From Candidatus Baldrarchaeota archaeon (GTDB taxonomy: Archaea; Asgardarchaeota; Baldrarchaeia; Baldrarchaeales; DXJG01), in the NCBI GenBank assembly GCA_030587435.1, contig JAUQZC010000047.1:1-54962 (forward strand): a stretch of 54,962 bases of DNA, in the 5' to 3' direction. Shown here piece by piece: positions 52,627 through 54,962 of the stretch. The translations under genes and the position numbers were made by a program. Position 1 is the stretch's first letter. Every line of letters starts with the position of its first letter. Under the pieces are notes generated by a model, which saw nothing but the letters and a program-made list of their open reading frames with translations, was not told the origin of the DNA and searched no databases.

Positions 52627-53018
52627 GGCTCTCTCCCCACAACCATTTTTATAAGTTTTTCAGGGTCTAAAATTTCTTCGTCCTTAGCTGGTTCTATTGT
52701 TGCCTCTATTCCTTTAAGCGAAGGCATGCCTGTGCTTTCTGTGGCTGAGGGCATTAAAATACTAGCCCACGGACCGTAGGGTATAAAAGCTATACCTTTG
52801 TGTGGTGCTTGTGTGGACTCGGTAGCTTTAACTACGACCTCTCCATACTTCGTTTTTACCTTGACATTCTGACCTGAACTTACTCCAAGCAACTTTAGAT
52901 CTTCTGGATCAAGTTCGCACACAGCTACTTTTTCCATATATTCTTTGGAGAATTTTCCCAGTTCTTTAGATACTCCTTGATCTAAACTTCTACCTGTTAT
53001 TAAAATTACTTTAATCAT
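52623..53018 (-). CDS. fwdD: Formylmethanofuran dehydrogenase subunit D
   Basis: The 131-residue protein is the molybdopterin dinucleotide-binding domain that in other oxidoreductases is fused to the catalytic subunit. The N terminus is ILITGRSLDQGVSKE and the later GIAFIPYGPWASILMPSATESTGMP is typical. It is the first gene of fwdDBAC-mch, reading away from the shared 310-base gap with mtd. ATG 53018 follows AGAGGGCT. Confidence 0.93.
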   Translation of the reverse strand: MIKVILITGRSLDQGVSKELGKFSKEYMEKVAVCELDPEDLKLLGVSSGQNVKVKTKYGEVVVKATESTQAPHKGIAFIPYGPWASILMPSATESTGMPSLKGIEATIEPAKDEEILDPEKLIKMVVGREP

Positions 53019-53077
53019 GTTTAGCCCTCTCTTTTCCTTAATGAGGTGTCAGAGATAGTAGTTCTTCACTCAGAGTT

Positions 53078-53090
53078 ATGTTAATAACAT
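53078..53090. promoter_or_regulatory. Inverted repeat ATGTTA-A-TAACAT, putative operator
   Basis: A perfect 6-bp inverted repeat with one central base lies 60 bases from the fwdD start, within the gap between the two C1 operons. It could bind a dimeric regulator acting on fwd, mtd or both. Short AT palindromes also arise by chance in such sequence. Confidence 0.3.
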
Positions 53091-53273
53091 ACACATTTAA
53101 CTTTTAAGGTTAAATTTAAGGGGCGAGGAGGACTTTTAATGTATTGATGTATTTTTGTTTGTATAAAAATTTTGGACTTAAAACGGCTGAACTTCAAACC
53201 GTAAAAAGAGTTGACAAAAGATAAGGAGCAGTTACTAACGTTCCTGCAAATCGATATTGTAAGAGGCATATAG

Positions 53274-53282
53274 TTTAAATTA
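53274..53282 (+). promoter_or_regulatory. Probable TATA box for mtd
   Basis: TTTAAATTA lies about 50 bases before the mtd start codon and would put transcription start near 53304. The mtd ribosome site GGGGG is at 53318-53322. Confidence 0.35.
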
Positions 53283-53328
53283 TATTTGTTTAATATTGCA
53301 TGAGAGAAAGATAATATGGGGGATAGTA

Positions 53329-54177
53329 ATGGAAGGGCAAATAGTAAAAATAGGAGTTGTAAAATGTGGCAACATTGGTACGGCGCCCCTTATTGAATTC
53401 TTATTTGATGAGAGGGCTGATAGGGAAGATTTAGATGTTCGCGTGATTGGTAGCGGTGCTAAAATGGGTCCAGAACAAGCAGAAGAAGTCGCGAAAAAGA
53501 TTTTAGATTTTAACCCCGACCTTGTCATAATTATCAGTCCGAATGCAGCTTTACCGGGACCTAGCAAGGCAAGAGAAATATTGGCTCAATCTAACATCCC
53601 TACCATAGTTATCAGCGATCAACCTGGGAAGAAAGCTGTAAAGGACATTGAAGGAAAAAATATGGGCTACTTTATTATTCTCGCAGATGCCATGATTGGT
53701 GCAAGACGAGAGTTTCTCGATCCAATAGAAATGGCCATATTTAATGCTGATCTAATTAAGGTTCTCTCAGTAACTGGAGTTTTTTCGATAGTTTACAGGG
53801 AGATAGCTAGGGTAGTCGAACAGATAAAAAAAGGAGAGAAACCAGAACTTCCAAGAATAATTATCGATAAGGAGACAGCAGTGAAGGCTGCAGGTTTTCA
53901 GAATCCATATGCACTAGCGAAGGCTATGGCTGCCTATGAAATAGCTCGTAATGCTGCAAGTCTCACCGTAGAAGGATGCTTTGTAATAAAAGAAATGGAG
54001 AGATATGTTCCGATTGTAGCGGCTGCACATGAAATGATCCGAATAGCTGCAGCGCTCGCCAGTGAAGCTAGAGAAATAGAAAAGTATGGAGACTACCTAT
54101 TGAGAATGCCGCATCACAAAACCGGAGAAATTCTAACTAAGAGAAAACTCATCGAAAAACCAAAAAGACAAGAATAA
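53329..54177 (+). CDS. mtd: F420-dependent methylene-H4MPT dehydrogenase
   Basis: The 282-residue enzyme reduces methenyl-H4MPT to methylene-H4MPT with reduced F420. The N-terminal signature is VKIGVVKCGNIGTAPLIEFL, and RVIGSGAKMGPEQAEEVA plus SPNAALPGPSKAREIL are intact. ATG 53329 follows GGGGG; the frame extends upstream from 53296 without conserved residues. It heads a rightward unit with an 88-codon gene and mer, next to the divergent fwd-mch operon. Confidence 0.95.
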   Translation: MEGQIVKIGVVKCGNIGTAPLIEFLFDERADREDLDVRVIGSGAKMGPEQAEEVAKKILDFNPDLVIIISPNAALPGPSKAREILAQSNIPTIVISDQPGKKAVKDIEGKNMGYFIILADAMIGARREFLDPIEMAIFNADLIKVLSVTGVFSIVYREIARVVEQIKKGEKPELPRIIIDKETAVKAAGFQNPYALAKAMAAYEIARNAASLTVEGCFVIKEMERYVPIVAAAHEMIRIAAALASEAREIEKYGDYLLRMPHHKTGEILTKRKLIEKPKRQE

Positions 54178-54193
54178 CTAGAGGTGAAGCGCA

Positions 54194-54460
54194 ATGGAGG
54201 TTGTAAAAAAAATCCCTGTCGATAAAAGAGAAAATTTGATGACTTCTCTAATTGATATATTGCTGCGGTCCAACAACGCCACTAAGCTTTCAAGCAGTAC
54301 GGCCAACTTGATTCTTCATTACTGGCAACATGATGAGCTTACATCGGATGAGGGCTTCCAAAAACTACTTGAAGCAGCATATGCAATTGAGCCTGAACAA
54401 ACTACAGAATTATTAAACAACGCCGGTCTAAATGACGTAGCTGAGGAGTTAAAGAAATAA
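54194..54460 (+). CDS. Small acidic/helical protein between mtd and mer
   Basis: The 88-residue protein begins MEVVKKIPVDKREN behind GAGGTGAAG. It is mostly helical, with LLRSNNATKLSSSTANLILHYW in the middle and TTELLNNAGLNDVAEELKK at the end. No catalytic or metal motif is seen and I do not recognise the family. Its position in the mtd-mer unit, with 16- and 27-base gaps, suggests a function in C1 reduction, perhaps as a small regulator or complex partner. Confidence 0.6.
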   Translation: MEVVKKIPVDKRENLMTSLIDILLRSNNATKLSSSTANLILHYWQHDELTSDEGFQKLLEAAYAIEPEQTTELLNNAGLNDVAEELKK

Positions 54461-54487
54461 GTTTAAAGCTTAAAGAGGGTGGTGGAT

Positions 54488-54962
54488 ATGGTAAAATTTG
54501 GAATAGAATTTGTGCCTATGGATTTATATTGGAGGACTACTTTTTACACCATTCAAGCTGAAAAAGCAGGTTTTGACCATGTATGGATAACCGACCATTT
54601 TAACAACAGAAACGTCTACGTAACTTTAACGTGCATAGCTTTACACACGAATAGAATAAAAATGGGGCCTGGTGTCACAAATCCATATTTAGTGAACCCT
54701 GTCATGACTGCACAATCCGTTGCATCAATATCCGAAATAGCTCCAAACAGAGTCACTCTTGGCATCGGTGCTGGAGATAAAACTACACTAAGTCTTTTAG
54801 GGGTAGAAATTAAAAGCCCCCTTAGAGCAATCAGAGAAAGTGTAGAAATAATTAGATCGCTAATAACTACCGGTAAAACAAAATATTCTGGGAAAATTTT
54901 CAGCGTTCAGAAGGCAAAATTCAATTTTAAGCCGAAGGGAGATATCCCTATATATATAGGTG
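54488..54962 (+). CDS. mer: F420-dependent methylene-H4MPT reductase (partial)
   Basis: The first 158 codons are present; the gene runs off the window. It is a bacterial luciferase-like TIM-barrel that reduces methylene-H4MPT to methyl-H4MPT with F420H2. VKFGIEFVPMDLYWRTTFYT, DHVWITDHFNNRN, IKMGPGVTNPYLVNP and VTLGIGAGDK match the family. ATG 54488 lies behind GGTGG. With mtd, mch and fwd it completes a path from formyl-MFR to methyl-H4MPT except for Ftr, which is not in view. Confidence 0.93.
   Translation, partial: MVKFGIEFVPMDLYWRTTFYTIQAEKAGFDHVWITDHFNNRNVYVTLTCIALHTNRIKMGPGVTNPYLVNPVMTAQSVASISEIAPNRVTLGIGAGDKTTLSLLGVEIKSPLRAIRESVEIIRSLITTGKTKYSGKIFSVQKAKFNFKPKGDIPIYIG

Noticed and set aside
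1..54962. CRISPR arrays and insertion sequences
   Set aside because: No regularly spaced repeats, cas genes, transposases or long terminal inverted repeats were seen.

Overview
The window is an AT-rich archaeal chromosome segment. The information-processing genes (PAN ATPase, TFE, MBF1-like factor, DnaG primase, family B polymerase, NAC, pelota, A-type ATP synthase subunits) are archaeal. A small eL38-like ribosomal protein gene, heavy interruption of RNA genes by bulge-helix-bulge (BHB) introns and the absence of PolD genes here suggest the TACK group. A tetrahydromethanopterin (H4MPT) C1 branch (fwdDBAC, mch, mtd, mer, an mptN-like ligase) points to a methanogenic or C1-metabolising member, for example a Methanomethylicia, Bathyarchaeia or Korarchaeia relative. 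No mcr genes are in view, so methanogenesis itself is not shown. Many genes start with TTG or GTG behind a GGAGG/GAGGTG site.

The most striking content is RNA. At 738-893 lies a 5S rRNA gene in circularly permuted order: the 3' half comes first, the natural 3' and 5' ends are joined by a cUUCGg tetraloop on helix I, and the new ends in loop C are held by an 11-bp helix followed by a BHB-like motif. Excision and ligation would give a roughly 125-nt covalently closed 5S rRNA with a near-canonical loop C. The SRP RNA gene (16694-17042) carries a 24-nt BHB intron in the helix 8 tetraloop, and its removal restores the SRP54-binding hairpin. Three tRNA genes are interrupted: Trp (two introns, one with a C/D-type guide aimed at C34), a type II tRNA read as Leu(CAA) (several insertions), and Val(CAC) (D-loop intron). 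A double-hairpin H/ACA guide RNA lies at 3891-4110. Together they suggest that a broad-specificity tRNA-splicing endonuclease and RtcB-type ligase mature several RNA classes.

Layout: 1-1100 holds tRNA-Trp and permuted 5S. 1152-6786 holds DUF1512, UPF0173, CoaD, the H/ACA RNA, a Taw2-like enzyme, a Toprim protein and DnaG. 6798-16576 holds a DHH nuclease and PolB, RimI, pelota, a radical SAM/nucleotidyltransferase pair, a site-2 protease, an NcsA-like thiolase and eL38. 16690-19015 holds SRP RNA, two tRNAs, a C5 DNA methyltransferase and a SPOUT protein. 19050-25763 holds DUF2110/TFE, Trm56, HflX, MBF1, PAN, NAC and AtpD. 25903-30465 holds a secreted Ig-repeat protein, a TadC-like protein and two small proteins. 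30621-34939 holds NrdD/NrdG and AtpB.

35003-42400 looks more accessory: a frameshifted remnant, a small two-TM protein beside a HerA/VirB4-type ATPase (reminiscent of Ced/Ted DNA import), a multi-winged-helix regulator, an ArvC/ArvA/ArvB-like GTPase set and a collapsed trpB2 pseudogene. 42531-54962 holds PpsA, cofactor genes and the C1 block, with fwdDBAC-mch leftward and mtd-orf-mer rightward from a shared 310-bp regulatory gap.
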